Below, piece after piece: positions 7,251 to 16,555 of a DNA stretch of 64,000 nt. How positions within the stretch are numbered: the stretch's first letter is position 1; every line of letters starts with the position of its first letter. A program made the translations under genes and the position numbers. A model generated the notes under the pieces. That model was not told the DNA's origin. It did not search any database and saw only the letters and a list, made by a program, of their open reading frames with translations. The stretch covers positions 315,694-379,693 of the forward strand of contig NZ_QUMT01000002.1 in assembly GCF_003387155.1 (NCBI RefSeq), given 5' to 3'. Origin of the DNA: Roseateles depolymerans (GTDB lineage Bacteria > Pseudomonadota > Gammaproteobacteria > Burkholderiales > Burkholderiaceae_C).

Positions 7251-8279
7251 ATGAATCGTTTGATGCGTCCACTGGGCGTTCTGATCGCCGGCGTGCTGGC
7301 CTGCGCGCTGGCCCAGTCGGCAGATGCCGTGACCCAAGCGCCGGATGAGCGGGACACCCCGGTCACCCAGCCGAGCACCGGCACCACCTTGAGCGGCTCC
7401 CTGCGGGTGGCTGCGGGCACCGGCCCCACCCCATTGATGGTGATCGTGCCAGGGTCCGGCGGGTGGGATCGAGACGGCAACCCATGGGGCGCCAAGGTGG
7501 GCAGCAACCACCAGCGCCTGCTGGCCGATGCACTGGCGGACGCCGGCATTTCCTCCCTTCGCTACGACAAGCGGGTATTGCCCACCGCCTCGCCGCCCAC
7601 CAAGAACAGCGACATCCGCTTCGAGATGCAAGTGGACGATGTGGTCGCCTGGGTCAACCGATTCGCCGCCGACCCCCGCTTCAGTCGGGTGGTGGTTGTG
7701 GGCCACAGTGAAGGCGCGCTGATCGGCGCCCAGGCCGTGCAGCGTTCCAAGGCGGCAGCGCTGGTGGCGGTGGCCGGTGCGGCCGATCGGCTGTCCGACG
7801 TTTTGCGTCGCCAGGTCCACCCGAAGCTGCCCCCCGCCCTGGTGGCGGAGAGCGAGCGGATCCTGAAGACCCTGGAGAGCGGGAAGACAGTGGACGATGT
7901 GCCCGCCGAACTGATGAGCCTCTACTCGCCCACAGTCCAGCGCTTCCTGATCTCTTCCTTCGCCATCGACCCCCGCGTGGAATTCGCGAAGGTGAAGGTG
8001 CCCACGCTCATCGTGCAGGGCGCCACCGATGTCCAGGTGCTGGTCAAGGACGCCACGGCGCTCGCCCAGGCCCGCAAGGAAGCCTCGATCTGCATCATTG
8101 CAGGCATGAATCATGTCCTCAAGGATGCACCGGCAGGGGACCTGTCCTCCTACACCAACCTGACGCAGCCGCTGGACACGACCCTGGTCAAGGCGCTGGT
8201 GTCGTTTGATGCGTGGGTGGGCCAGGGCAAGCCCGGTGCGTGGACGCCCGTAGACGGCTGCCAATCCAAGACCGACTGA
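7251..8279 (+). CDS. Secreted alpha/beta hydrolase
   Basis: The 342-residue product begins MNRLMRPLGVLIAGVLACALAQ, a signal peptide cleaved near ADA; the upstream in-frame start at 7182 would bury this and is rejected. The mature protein has an alpha/beta-hydrolase fold: oxyanion region VPGSGGWDRDGN, nucleophile elbow GHSEGA with Ser153, acid in QGATDVQV, and catalytic histidine in GMNHVLKD. It resembles periplasmic serine hydrolases and dienelactone-hydrolase-like esterases; the substrate is not predictable. GTGGGA directly precedes the ATG. The gene is monocistronic, downstream of lysR on the same strand. Confidence 0.85.
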   Translation: MNRLMRPLGVLIAGVLACALAQSADAVTQAPDERDTPVTQPSTGTTLSGSLRVAAGTGPTPLMVIVPGSGGWDRDGNPWGAKVGSNHQRLLADALADAGISSLRYDKRVLPTASPPTKNSDIRFEMQVDDVVAWVNRFAADPRFSRVVVVGHSEGALIGAQAVQRSKAAALVAVAGAADRLSDVLRRQVHPKLPPALVAESERILKTLESGKTVDDVPAELMSLYSPTVQRFLISSFAIDPRVEFAKVKVPTLIVQGATDVQVLVKDATALAQARKEASICIIAGMNHVLKDAPAGDLSSYTNLTQPLDTTLVKALVSFDAWVGQGKPGAWTPVDGCQSKTD

Positions 8280-8412
8280 AGAGGGCCCCCTTTGGCGGCA
8301 TAGCCCCGATGCGCGGCGCACGGGGACAATTCAAGAACAAGACCCGGGCTCACCGGGACCCCAAGAAAAGCGCTGCGGCCAGGCCCGGCCGGCGCATGCG
8401 AGGACCACACGA

Positions 8413-10305
8413 ATGAATACGGCGGACTTCGAGCCCATGGTGGCTCGGTTGGAGAGGGAGAGTGAAACGTCCCCCTGGGGCTACAAGGCCAAGGTGGCCT
8501 TATTGGCCCTGTTGGGATTTGGCCTGCTGGGCCTGATGCTGGGCGTGGCCGGCGCCGGGCTGCTGGTGCTGGTGGGCATTGCGGTGGCGCTGTTGGCCAC
8601 CGGGGGCGGCGCGCTCATCGTCTTGCTCAAGCTCGGCAAGCTGCTGGTGCTTCTGGCCCTGCCGCTGTGGTTCCTGGTGAAGTCCTCGCTGCAGGCGCTT
8701 TTCGTGCGGCTGCCGGCCCCTCAAGGGCTGCCGGTCACGCGCCAGCAAGCCCCGCATCTCTTCGCGGCGCTGGAGGACATGCGCCGACGCATGAAGGGCC
8801 CGCGTTTCCATCAAGTGCTGCTGGTGGACGACATGAACGCAGCGGTGGTGCAGCGTCCGCTGTTCGGTCTCATTGGCTTTCCGCGCAACTACCTGCTGCT
8901 GGGCCTGCCGCTGCTGGAAAGCACCAGTCCGGCCGAAGCGCTGGCAGTGGTGGCGCATGAATACGGCCACCTGGCCGGATCCCATGGCCGCTTCGGCGCC
9001 TTCATCTACCGGCTGCGGCTGTCCTGGGCCACCATCCAGGCCATCGTGGACCAGTGGACCGGCGTGCTGGCCGGCCTGCTGCGCAAGCCGCTGCGCTGGT
9101 ATGCCCCTTACTTCAATGCCTACACCTTCGTGCTGGCCCGGGCCAACGAATACGAGGCCGATGCAGCCTCCGCGGCGCTGGTGGGCCGTGAGGCAGCCGT
9201 GTCGGCTCTCAAGCGGGTGGATGTGAGCGGACGGGACTACGCCCGATTCCTGGAGGCCACCTTCAAGACCATGCGCACCGAATCCGCGCCGCCGGACGAC
9301 CTGTCCGACCGCTGGGCGCGCGTTGCCGCGGAACCGCTGCAACGGGACCGCGCCCGGCAGGACCTGGTCCAGGCGCTGGGACGCGACCCTGGCGTGGCCG
9401 ACACCCATCCCAGCCTGCGTCAGCGGCTCAAGGCGCTGGGCGTGCCCGATCATCAGCTGGACGAGCCGCCCACACCCCTGACGACGGAATCGGCGGCGGT
9501 GCGCTGGCTGCGCGAGCACCTGCCTTCGGTCCGCAAGACCTTGCAGACGCAGTGGAAAGACCAAGTGTCACGGGGCTGGCGCGAGCAGTTCCAGGAATGG
9601 ACGGAGCTGCGCCACCGACTGCAGAGCCTTCAGGCCCAGAATGAGCGCTCCGTGACGGAAGAACATGAGGTGCTGCGCCTGACGGTCCAGCTCCATCCGG
9701 ACGACAACCATCTTCCCGCGGCCCGGGCCTTCAATGAGGCCCATCCGGACCTGGCCATTGGGCTGTACCTGGAAGGCATGCTCCGGCTCAAGGCGGACGA
9801 TGAAACCGGCCTGGCCCTGCTGGACCGTGCGATGACGCTGGATGAGGAAGCGATCCGTCCCGCCTGCGAGCGCGCCTTCGAATTCCTGTCCCAGCGCAAG
9901 GATCCGCGGGCCCAGGCGTACGCCGACCGTTGGCAGCACCGGCAGAACTTCGAGGCGGAACGTCAGCGCCAGTTGAGCACGTTGGAGCCCGCAGGCGCGG
10001 TGACGCCCGCCGAGCTGAGCGCGGACGAGCGTGATGCGTTGGTGGAGATGCTGCGCACACTGAAGCCCCGCGTGGCAGGGGCCTGGGTGGCGCGGCGGGT
10101 CTTGCCGGCCGCACCGCAGGCCCGCAGCTTCGTAGTGGTGCTGCGCCCTGGATGGTGGACCCGCTGGCGCAACCAGGGAGGTCAGCTGCTTCAGGCCGCG
10201 GTCAACGGCGGGGAGACCGTTGCCGGGCATTTCTGCCTGGAGGTGGCACCGTACAAGGCGCTGTGCAAGCGCATTCAGGCGCAGGAGGGCGCACGACTGC
10301 TTTGA
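8413..10305 (+). CDS. M48 family zinc metallopeptidase with membrane anchor and long C-terminal extension
   Basis: This 630-residue protein has two strongly hydrophobic segments (about 28-60 and 65-92), then a peptidase M48 domain. The zinc motif is HEYGH at 182-186, with the third ligand probably the glutamate of NEYEADAASAALVG. M48 proteases of this type (HtpX/Oma1-like) degrade membrane or misfolded proteins at the cytoplasmic membrane. Beyond about residue 330 there is a helical, charged region containing a repeat-like segment with acidic and Leu-rich helices (about 400-530). This resembles TPR-style packing but is not clear enough to call. The protein is about twice the length of HtpX. 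It stands alone. Confidence 0.85.
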   Translation: MNTADFEPMVARLERESETSPWGYKAKVALLALLGFGLLGLMLGVAGAGLLVLVGIAVALLATGGGALIVLLKLGKLLVLLALPLWFLVKSSLQALFVRLPAPQGLPVTRQQAPHLFAALEDMRRRMKGPRFHQVLLVDDMNAAVVQRPLFGLIGFPRNYLLLGLPLLESTSPAEALAVVAHEYGHLAGSHGRFGAFIYRLRLSWATIQAIVDQWTGVLAGLLRKPLRWYAPYFNAYTFVLARANEYEADAASAALVGREAAVSALKRVDVSGRDYARFLEATFKTMRTESAPPDDLSDRWARVAAEPLQRDRARQDLVQALGRDPGVADTHPSLRQRLKALGVPDHQLDEPPTPLTTESAAVRWLREHLPSVRKTLQTQWKDQVSRGWREQFQEWTELRHRLQSLQAQNERSVTEEHEVLRLTVQLHPDDNHLPAARAFNEAHPDLAIGLYLEGMLRLKADDETGLALLDRAMTLDEEAIRPACERAFEFLSQRKDPRAQAYADRWQHRQNFEAERQRQLSTLEPAGAVTPAELSADERDALVEMLRTLKPRVAGAWVARRVLPAAPQARSFVVVLRPGWWTRWRNQGGQLLQAAVNGGETVAGHFCLEVAPYKALCKRIQAQEGARLL

Positions 10306-10455
10306 ACAGCGCAGGGCGTGGCTCAGTCACGCCGCAGCGGCGCCGGCCCCGCCGCATTGCAATGTGGCAACGAAGCAGCACTGCGCCCGCCAGTTCGGTT
10401 TTGAGGGTCGGCAATCGGAGTAGAGTCAGACGTCGCCCACTCGATTCGCACGCCC

Positions 10456-11067
10456 ATGTTGCTCCAGGATGTGCCCAGCCCGATTGATCTGACCCGCATG
10501 GATGACGCCCGTGAATGGGCGCAACAGGCGATGCTCAAACGTCCCTGGCGAACCGAGTTCTTCGCCGAGTTCGCGCGTGTGCTCGATGAAGGGGAAGCCC
10601 AGCAGGTGCTGGAACTGGGCTCCGGCCCCGGCTTCCTGGCTCGGCATCTGCTGGAGGCCCTGCCGCAGATCCAGTACACCGCGCTGGATTTTTCAGCCGC
10701 GATGCATCAGCTGGCGGCGGAGCGGCTGGGTGCCCTGCAATCCCGTGTGCGCTTCGTCGAGCGAAGCTTTCGTGAACCGGCCTGGGTGGAGGGACTGGGG
10801 CCCTTCGACCATGTCGTGACGCATCAGGCCGTGCATGAGCTGCGGCACAAGCGCTACACCCCCATGCTGCATGAACAGGTCCGAGGTCTGCTCGCGCCCG
10901 GTGGACGGTATCTCGTCTGCGATCACTTCTCCGGCCCCGGTGGCATGAAGAACGACCAGCTCTACATGAGCATCGACGAACAGCGCGAGGCGCTGCAGCG
11001 CGCCGGGTTTGCGCGGGTGGAGCCTGTGCTGCTCAAGCGTGGCCTGATGCTCTATCTGGCCTGCTGA
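10456..11067 (+). CDS. SAM-dependent class I methyltransferase
   Basis: The 203-residue cytosolic protein has the Rossmann-fold methyltransferase signature VLELGSGPGFLARHLL (motif I, near 50-65), an acidic residue after strand two (YTALDFS) and a motif IV-like DHVVTHQAVHE. Later strands (LAPGGRYLVCDHF) complete the methyltransferase_25/11 pattern. The substrate is unknown. The last 16 bases overlap the end of mltB, which converges on it. No operon partner is seen on its own strand. Confidence 0.85.
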   Translation: MLLQDVPSPIDLTRMDDAREWAQQAMLKRPWRTEFFAEFARVLDEGEAQQVLELGSGPGFLARHLLEALPQIQYTALDFSAAMHQLAAERLGALQSRVRFVERSFREPAWVEGLGPFDHVVTHQAVHELRHKRYTPMLHEQVRGLLAPGGRYLVCDHFSGPGGMKNDQLYMSIDEQREALQRAGFARVEPVLLKRGLMLYLAC

Positions 11068-12203
11068 TCGGGCTGGCCGACGGCGGTGGACGCCGCCCCG
11101 GACTGCCCCGCCTTGCGCCAGCTCGCCAGCGTCGAGGCAAACTCGATCACCGCCATCGCGTAATAGCTGCTCTGGTTGTAGCGCGTGACGGTATAGAAGT
11201 TCTGCGTGCCGGCCACGTACACCGGGGCCGCTCCGCCCATCTGCAGCTCGATCAGCGCCAGCGGCCCGACATGGCTCAAGCCCTCCTGGCTGAGGTCCGC
11301 GCCAGCCGCGAGGAATTGGTTCACGTCCAGCTGCGGCAGCACATCGCTGACCAGCAGTTGCGCCCGCGCCGCCGTATCCACCGGGGGTTGCACGCTGTAA
11401 TGGGTGGGCAGCCCCGGCTTCCAGCCATGCTCGCGCAGGAAGTGCGCCACCGAGCCAATGGCGTCCACCGGACTGTCGATCAGGTCGATGTGGCCATCCC
11501 GGTCGAAGTCGACCGCAAAACGCCGCCAACTGCCCGGCATGAACTGGCCCCAGCCCATCGCACCGGCATACGAGCCTTTCATGCTCAGCGGGTCCAGGCC
11601 GTTTTCGCGGGCCAGGATCAGGAACTGGCGCAGTTCTTCCCGGAAGTAGCCGCTGCGGTCCCGGGCGCCCGGCGGCAGCGGCGAGGGATAGTCAAAGGCC
11701 AGCGTGGTGAGCGCGTCCAGCACCCGGTAGCCGCCCATGATGCGTCCGTAGAAGGTCTCCACGCCGATGATGGCGGCAATGATCTGCGCCGGCACGCCGT
11801 AGGTGGCTTCGGCCCGGGCCAGGTCGGCCTCGTAGGTGGCCCAGAAGCCCAGGCCCGCCTGCAGTCGCTGCGGTTCGATGAAGCGCTGGCGGTACGCGCC
11901 CCAGTCCTTGGCCTGACCGGGGGCACCGGGCAGGATCAGCCGCTGCACGGACGCCTGCACCCGCGCCTGCGCCAGCAGCGTTTTCAGCGCTTGCGGGTCG
12001 TAGCCGAGGGCAGCAGCCTGCTGGTCGGCAAACTGCATCAGGTCGGCCCGCTCGCCAAAGGCGGGAGCCTGAGCGGCCGGGCGGAGCTTCAGGGGTTTTT
12101 TCTTGCCTGCCGTCGCGGCGGTGGCTACCAGGGGCAGGGCGGCCAGCGAGGGGAGTGCGGCGGCCCAGGAGGCGCCAAGAAGGGTACGACGTCGAAGGGT
12201 CAT
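11052..12203 (-). CDS. mltB: Lytic murein transglycosylase B family protein
   Basis: This 383-residue enzyme cleaves the MurNAc-GlcNAc glycosidic bond of peptidoglycan with 1,6-anhydro product formation. The N-terminus MTLRRRTLLGASWAAALPSL looks like a signal peptide (a Tat-like RRR is present but no lipobox). The SLT_2/MltB domain includes IIGVETFYGR with the catalytic glutamate at about 149, and the family strings YAGAMGWGQFMPGSWRRFAVD and DRDGHIDLIDSPVDAIGSVAHFL. The mature protein would be periplasmic and soluble unless tethered otherwise. The gene lies downstream of the transglutaminase operon direction but is separate from it. Confidence 0.9.
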   Translation of the reverse strand: MTLRRRTLLGASWAAALPSLAALPLVATAATAGKKKPLKLRPAAQAPAFGERADLMQFADQQAAALGYDPQALKTLLAQARVQASVQRLILPGAPGQAKDWGAYRQRFIEPQRLQAGLGFWATYEADLARAEATYGVPAQIIAAIIGVETFYGRIMGGYRVLDALTTLAFDYPSPLPPGARDRSGYFREELRQFLILARENGLDPLSMKGSYAGAMGWGQFMPGSWRRFAVDFDRDGHIDLIDSPVDAIGSVAHFLREHGWKPGLPTHYSVQPPVDTAARAQLLVSDVLPQLDVNQFLAAGADLSQEGLSHVGPLALIELQMGGAAPVYVAGTQNFYTVTRYNQSSYYAMAVIEFASTLASWRKAGQSGAASTAVGQPDQQAR

Positions 12204-12358
12204 GCAAACTGCCAGAAAGTCGGTCGTGGGGGTCGTTCGTGTCGGTCGATCGTGCCGGCCGGTCCTGAGGATCGGCCACGGGGAGGGGCCTCAGGCGCGG
12301 TCGTCACGGGCGGTCGTCATCGGTGGTCGTGGGCGCTCATGGACAGCCGGGAAGCCCG

Positions 12359-14410
12359 TCAAGGCCGTTGCCGCCTCAAGGCCTCGCAGGCGTCCAGGAA
12401 ACGCTTCTGCCATTGTGACGTGCCCACGGCCTGATCCTGGCGGTAGCGCTGAGCCTCCAGTTCCCGCAGGGCGTCCACCAGCGCCTGAGCGCGGTCGCCA
12501 TGACGACTTTGCAGTTGCTGGGCCCATTGACGAGGCGTGTCCTGGTCGGTGGTGGTCAGGCCCAGTCCGTCCAGCGCACGGCGGATTCTGGCGCGCTGGC
12601 GCGACCATGGGTCATGCGGCCGTCGCTGCCAGGCCGCGATGCCCGCGCCCCCGACAGCCACCGCCGCGAAGGCCATGCCTGCCAGTTGCACCAGCAGTGA
12701 CCAGTCCGGGTCTTCAAAGCCCAATTGCTTGAGCAGGTTCATCTGCTCGCCGGTGGAAAAGCTCAGCACCCGCTGCTGCCAGGCGTTGTTCAGCGATTCC
12801 CAGGCCCGGCGCATGCGTTGCAGCGATCCCGGGCTCACGGTGTCGAACACGCCGGCGATGGCACCCGGGGGGCGCTGCAGCCGCCGGCCTTGTACGCGAT
12901 CGGGTGCTACCGCCGCCGTCGGGTCGACCCGGACCCAGCCGTCGCGGGGCGTCCAGTACTCCGCCCAGGCGTGCGCCATGGCCATGCGCACCACCATGTC
13001 CCCGTCCTGCGGCTCCAGATCGGACCCCTGGAAGCCGGTGACCACGCGGGTGGGCACGCCGGCGGCGCGCATCAGCACCACATACGCCGCGCTGAAATGC
13101 TCGCAGAAGCCCAGCTTGCGGTCGAACCAGAATTCGTCGATGGCGTGTGGTGTGAACTCGCCGTAGACGCCGGGGGACAAGGTGTAGGTGTAGCCATTGC
13201 TGCGGATCTGTCGCAGCAGGTCGGCGCTGATGGCGGCGGCGCGGTCGGCGTCGTCCTTCGACTCATACCGCTCCCGCAGCGCCGCCCCCAGCGCGATGGC
13301 GCGCGGATTCAGGCCCGCGGGCAGTTGCAGGTCCTGCGCCACCTCGGCTTTGGACTGCTTCGCCCCCCACCGGGCTTGCGGCCAGGCCTCGTACTCCAGT
13401 CGCAGTCGCTCGGTCACCGGTCGTGGTGCGATCCATTGGGCCTGGGAGCCGCGCACGAGGAGCATGTCGCTGACCCGCAGTCCATCGCCCGGCGGCGGCG
13501 GACTGAACTCGAGCATCGGCAGCACCGTCACCCGCAGCGCCTCCATGGTCACCTGGAAGCGGTAGACGGGCCCGGTCAGCCGGACGTCGTCGGCCGTGAC
13601 GCTCCAGTACCCACGAGGGACCATCCAGGTGCGACCGTCGAAACGCGAGAGCACCTGCGCCCGGAAATACAGCTGGCTCTGCGGCGGTTGGGCGCCGTTG
13701 AACCGCAGACGCATCGCAATGCTGTCGTCCAGCGCTACGTCGGCAAACGAGCCGAATTCCATGGTGTCGGACAGGCCCGTGCGGGCGCCTGCATCCTTGG
13801 GCAGCCCCCACAGTGGCGGCAGCCGGGGAAACAGCATGAACAGCAGCAGCATCACCGGCAGTCCGAAGGCGGTGTTGCGCGCGGCGATGCGTGCCGCCAG
13901 CTTGAGGCTGGGCACCCCTTGCGGCATCTGGGCCAGCACCAACGCCGACAGCAGGCCCCAGACGCACAGCAGCGTCCACACCGCCGTCAGCAGCGACTGG
14001 GAATACAGGAACTGCGTCAGCACCAGGAAGAAGCCGAGGAAGAACACCACGAAGGCATCCCGTCGCGCTCGCAGCTCCAGGGTCTTCAGGCCCATCAGCA
14101 TGGCCAGCATGGTGATGCCGGCCTCACGGCCGAGCAGGGTGCGGTGGGTGGTCCAGGTGAGCACCATGATCACCAACAGCGCCCCCACGAGCGTCCAGCG
14201 GCCGGGCAGGGCGCCGCTGCGCCAGGCCAGGCGGGCGCGCCAGGCCAGCACAATGGCCGTGACCGCCGAGCACCACCACGGCAGATGGCCCACATGCGGC
14301 ACCAGCGTGGCCGCGATGATGGCCAGCAGGAACAGCGTGTCCCGCGCTTCCCGCGGCAACGGGCTGCGCAGGCGGGAGCGAGCGCCTGAAGGCGACAGCA
14401 CGGCGCTCAT
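12359..14410 (-). CDS. TgpA-type transglutaminase-like membrane protein (DUF3488)
   Basis: The 683-residue protein has an N-terminal membrane domain (DUF3488, several helices in residues 20-190), a periplasmic transglutaminase-like domain with catalytic Cys in KLGFCEHFSAAYVVLMRAAG, His in AHAWAEYW, and Asp in VRVDPT, then a further helix near 565-590 and a cytosolic tail (DUF4129-like). In Pseudomonas the homologue TgpA is important for growth. Its start codon overlaps the stop of the DUF58 gene as ATGA (14407-14410), so the two are translationally coupled. The gene is the third of a MoxR-DUF58-transglutaminase operon, a set widely seen together. Confidence 0.9.
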   Translation of the reverse strand: MSAVLSPSGARSRLRSPLPREARDTLFLLAIIAATLVPHVGHLPWWCSAVTAIVLAWRARLAWRSGALPGRWTLVGALLVIMVLTWTTHRTLLGREAGITMLAMLMGLKTLELRARRDAFVVFFLGFFLVLTQFLYSQSLLTAVWTLLCVWGLLSALVLAQMPQGVPSLKLAARIAARNTAFGLPVMLLLFMLFPRLPPLWGLPKDAGARTGLSDTMEFGSFADVALDDSIAMRLRFNGAQPPQSQLYFRAQVLSRFDGRTWMVPRGYWSVTADDVRLTGPVYRFQVTMEALRVTVLPMLEFSPPPPGDGLRVSDMLLVRGSQAQWIAPRPVTERLRLEYEAWPQARWGAKQSKAEVAQDLQLPAGLNPRAIALGAALRERYESKDDADRAAAISADLLRQIRSNGYTYTLSPGVYGEFTPHAIDEFWFDRKLGFCEHFSAAYVVLMRAAGVPTRVVTGFQGSDLEPQDGDMVVRMAMAHAWAEYWTPRDGWVRVDPTAAVAPDRVQGRRLQRPPGAIAGVFDTVSPGSLQRMRRAWESLNNAWQQRVLSFSTGEQMNLLKQLGFEDPDWSLLVQLAGMAFAAVAVGGAGIAAWQRRPHDPWSRQRARIRRALDGLGLTTTDQDTPRQWAQQLQSRHGDRAQALVDALRELEAQRYRQDQAVGTSQWQKRFLDACEALRRQRP

Positions 14411-15477
14411 GACCGGTCCTTTTGCAGCGTCAGGGCTTCCATGCAGACCCGGAAGTGATCCGGCCCGAGATCGGGGTCGAGGGTCAGCGAGCCCAGGCGC
14501 AGACCATACGGCAGGCCCGCTTCCTCGGCCCGCTGGATCCAGGCGGCCAGCCGCGACAGCCGGGCCTCGAACGGCAGGCCGCGCGTCTGTTCCAGGTCCA
14601 GCCATTGCTCGCTGGCGCGGCTGCCCAGGCGCTCGCGCACCAGCAGTGGGGCGGCGCCGCTGTTGATGCCGCCCGATGGGGGTTGCGGCTGGGCCAGGGC
14701 CATGGCGGATTTCTTCCAGAGGATCTGACGCGGGGAATCGCCGTGGCGGTAGGGACGCAGCCCGGGGTCTTCCCCCAGGCCCGGCTGGCCCTGGCCTTGG
14801 GGCAGCGCTTCTTCGCTCTGGCCGGCCTGCGGCGCATCGATCTCCGGGGCCGGATAGACCCAGGCCACCGCCGCTGGGCGCCACAGGCTCCAGGCGCCGA
14901 ACAGCCCCAGCGGGAATCGTGACTCGATGCGCAGCACCGGCAGCAGATGCCGTCCGCGCGTGGGAAAACTCACCTGCAGATGCAGCTGCGCATGGCCCTG
15001 GGCCGGGACGTCGGTGAAGGCGATGTCGCTGAAGCGGCCCTCCGGCAGCCGCATGCCGACGCCCCACCGGGCCTTGCCGGTGTTGTGCAGGCGCACGTCC
15101 AGCAGCAAGGGCTGGCCCGCATAGGCAGCGGCCGGCTGCTTGAGATCCAGCTTGAGACCCCGCAGGTTGTTATGGGTGCTGTGCATCGAGGCCAGCCCGG
15201 CGCCGGCCAGCAGGAAGGTGAGCAGGTAGCCGAGGCTGAGCTGGTCGTTGATGGAAGCCAGCAGCAACAGCAGCAAGGTGGCGCAGAAGGCCACGCCCGG
15301 CCGGCTGGGCAGGATGTAGAGGTTGCGCTGGGTGAGCGAGGTGGTGTCGCTGCGCGGATGGCGCGCCTCCCACCAGCGGTCCCAGCGGTCCTGCCAGGGC
15401 CAGCGCCAGCGGGTGCGCGGGGCACCCCCTGCGTCACGAGTCAGACCCAGCTTCAGACGTTGGAGCATGGACGGCAT
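14407..15477 (-). CDS. DUF58 domain-containing membrane protein
   Basis: The 356-residue protein has a basic, Trp-rich N-terminal cytosolic segment, two close hydrophobic segments (about 58-76 and 80-98), then a beta-rich region and the DUF58 signature GLRPYRHGDSPRQILWKKSA (about 240-260). The domain belongs to the VWA-like family normally encoded beside MoxR ATPases and transglutaminases. Its end couples to the TgpA-like gene by an ATGA overlap, and it starts 49 bases after the MoxR gene. It probably works with both at the inner membrane. The exact role is unknown. Confidence 0.85.
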   Translation of the reverse strand: MPSMLQRLKLGLTRDAGGAPRTRWRWPWQDRWDRWWEARHPRSDTTSLTQRNLYILPSRPGVAFCATLLLLLLASINDQLSLGYLLTFLLAGAGLASMHSTHNNLRGLKLDLKQPAAAYAGQPLLLDVRLHNTGKARWGVGMRLPEGRFSDIAFTDVPAQGHAQLHLQVSFPTRGRHLLPVLRIESRFPLGLFGAWSLWRPAAVAWVYPAPEIDAPQAGQSEEALPQGQGQPGLGEDPGLRPYRHGDSPRQILWKKSAMALAQPQPPSGGINSGAAPLLVRERLGSRASEQWLDLEQTRGLPFEARLSRLAAWIQRAEEAGLPYGLRLGSLTLDPDLGPDHFRVCMEALTLQKDRS

Positions 15478-15526
15478 ACCGGCAAGAGCGGCGAAAAAAG
15501 CGAACGCAGCGAGCGCGGTCGCGGCC

Positions 15527-16483
15527 TCACGGCAGCGGCACCGCGGCCATCATCGCCCGGACCTGTTCACGCGCGCCCCGCGCACTGCCGCCGCGTGGAC
15601 GCAGTCGGTGGGCGATGGTTTGGGGCAGGATGGCCTGCAGGTCGTCGGGAGAGACATAGTCGCGGCCGCTGAGCAGCGCCTTGGCCCGTGCTGCCCGCAG
15701 CAGCGCCAGGCCCGCCCGGGGGCTCAGGCCTTCCTGGAACCATTCCCCGGAGCGGGTGGCTTCCAGCAGGGCCTGCAGGTAGTCCAGCAGCGAAGGCGCC
15801 ACATGCACCTGCAACACCTGGCGCTGCAACACCTGGAGCTGCTCCGGCGTCATCACCGGCTTGAGCTGGCGCAGTTGCTCGCGGCTGTCCTCGCCCATGA
15901 GCATCTCCCGTTCGGAATGGCGGTCGGGGTAGCCCAGGCTGATGCACATCAGGAACCGGTCCAACTGGGACTCGGGCAGTGGATGCGTGCCGAGCTGCTC
16001 GCTGGGGTTCTGGGTCGCGATCACGAAGAAAGGGCGGGGCAGGGGATGGGTCACCCCGTCCACGCTGACCTGGAATTCCTCCATCGCCTCCAGCAGCGCG
16101 CTCTGGGTCTTGGGACCGGCGCGATTGATCTCGTCGGCCAGCAACACCTGGCTGAAGACCGGACCCGGATGGAACTGGAAGGCTTGCGCCCCGGTGGCCG
16201 CGGCGGCCGGGTTGTAGACGCTGACGCCCAGCAGGTCGGCCGGCATCAGGTCGGTGGTGAACTGCACCCGGGAAAAACGCAGCCCCAGGGAGATCGACAG
16301 CACATGGGCCAGGGTGGTCTTGCCCACGCCGGGCAAGTCCTCGATCAGCAGATGGCCGCCTGCCAGCAGACAGGCCAGACAGTCCTCCGTCTGCGTCTGT
16401 TTCCCCTTGATGATCGTGCTAATCTGCCGACGCAGGTCGGCCAGTGGTTGAGACGTGAGCGTCATGGTGGCTTCGGAGTCCAT
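15527..16483 (-). CDS. MoxR family AAA+ ATPase
   Basis: The 318-residue protein has Walker A in EDLPGVGKTTLAHVL, Walker B in VLLADEINRAGPKTQSALLEAM and sensor/arginine regions in FFVIATQNPSEQLGTHPLPE, typical for the MoxR subfamily. MoxR ATPases act as chaperones or assembly factors for partner proteins with VWA/DUF58 domains, which fits the gene downstream. The start at 16483 (MDSEAT) is used; a second ATG at 16465 (MTLTSQ) is possible. The longer frame upstream to 17692 is not coding. It diverges from the HDAC-like gene across a 72-base gap. Confidence 0.92.
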   Translation of the reverse strand: MDSEATMTLTSQPLADLRRQISTIIKGKQTQTEDCLACLLAGGHLLIEDLPGVGKTTLAHVLSISLGLRFSRVQFTTDLMPADLLGVSVYNPAAAATGAQAFQFHPGPVFSQVLLADEINRAGPKTQSALLEAMEEFQVSVDGVTHPLPRPFFVIATQNPSEQLGTHPLPESQLDRFLMCISLGYPDRHSEREMLMGEDSREQLRQLKPVMTPEQLQVLQRQVLQVHVAPSLLDYLQALLEATRSGEWFQEGLSPRAGLALLRAARAKALLSGRDYVSPDDLQAILPQTIAHRLRPRGGSARGAREQVRAMMAAVPLP

Positions 16484-16555
16484 CGGCGCACCATAGCGCA
16501 AAATCGCTGGGCATTCAGAGCAGGTCCGGCGTGTCCTTGGGAGTGTTTCACACAG

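Noticed and set aside
12204-12358. Degenerate GGTCGT-type repeats between mltB and the transglutaminase gene
   Set aside because: The motif recurs irregularly and without conserved spacing; likely compositional.
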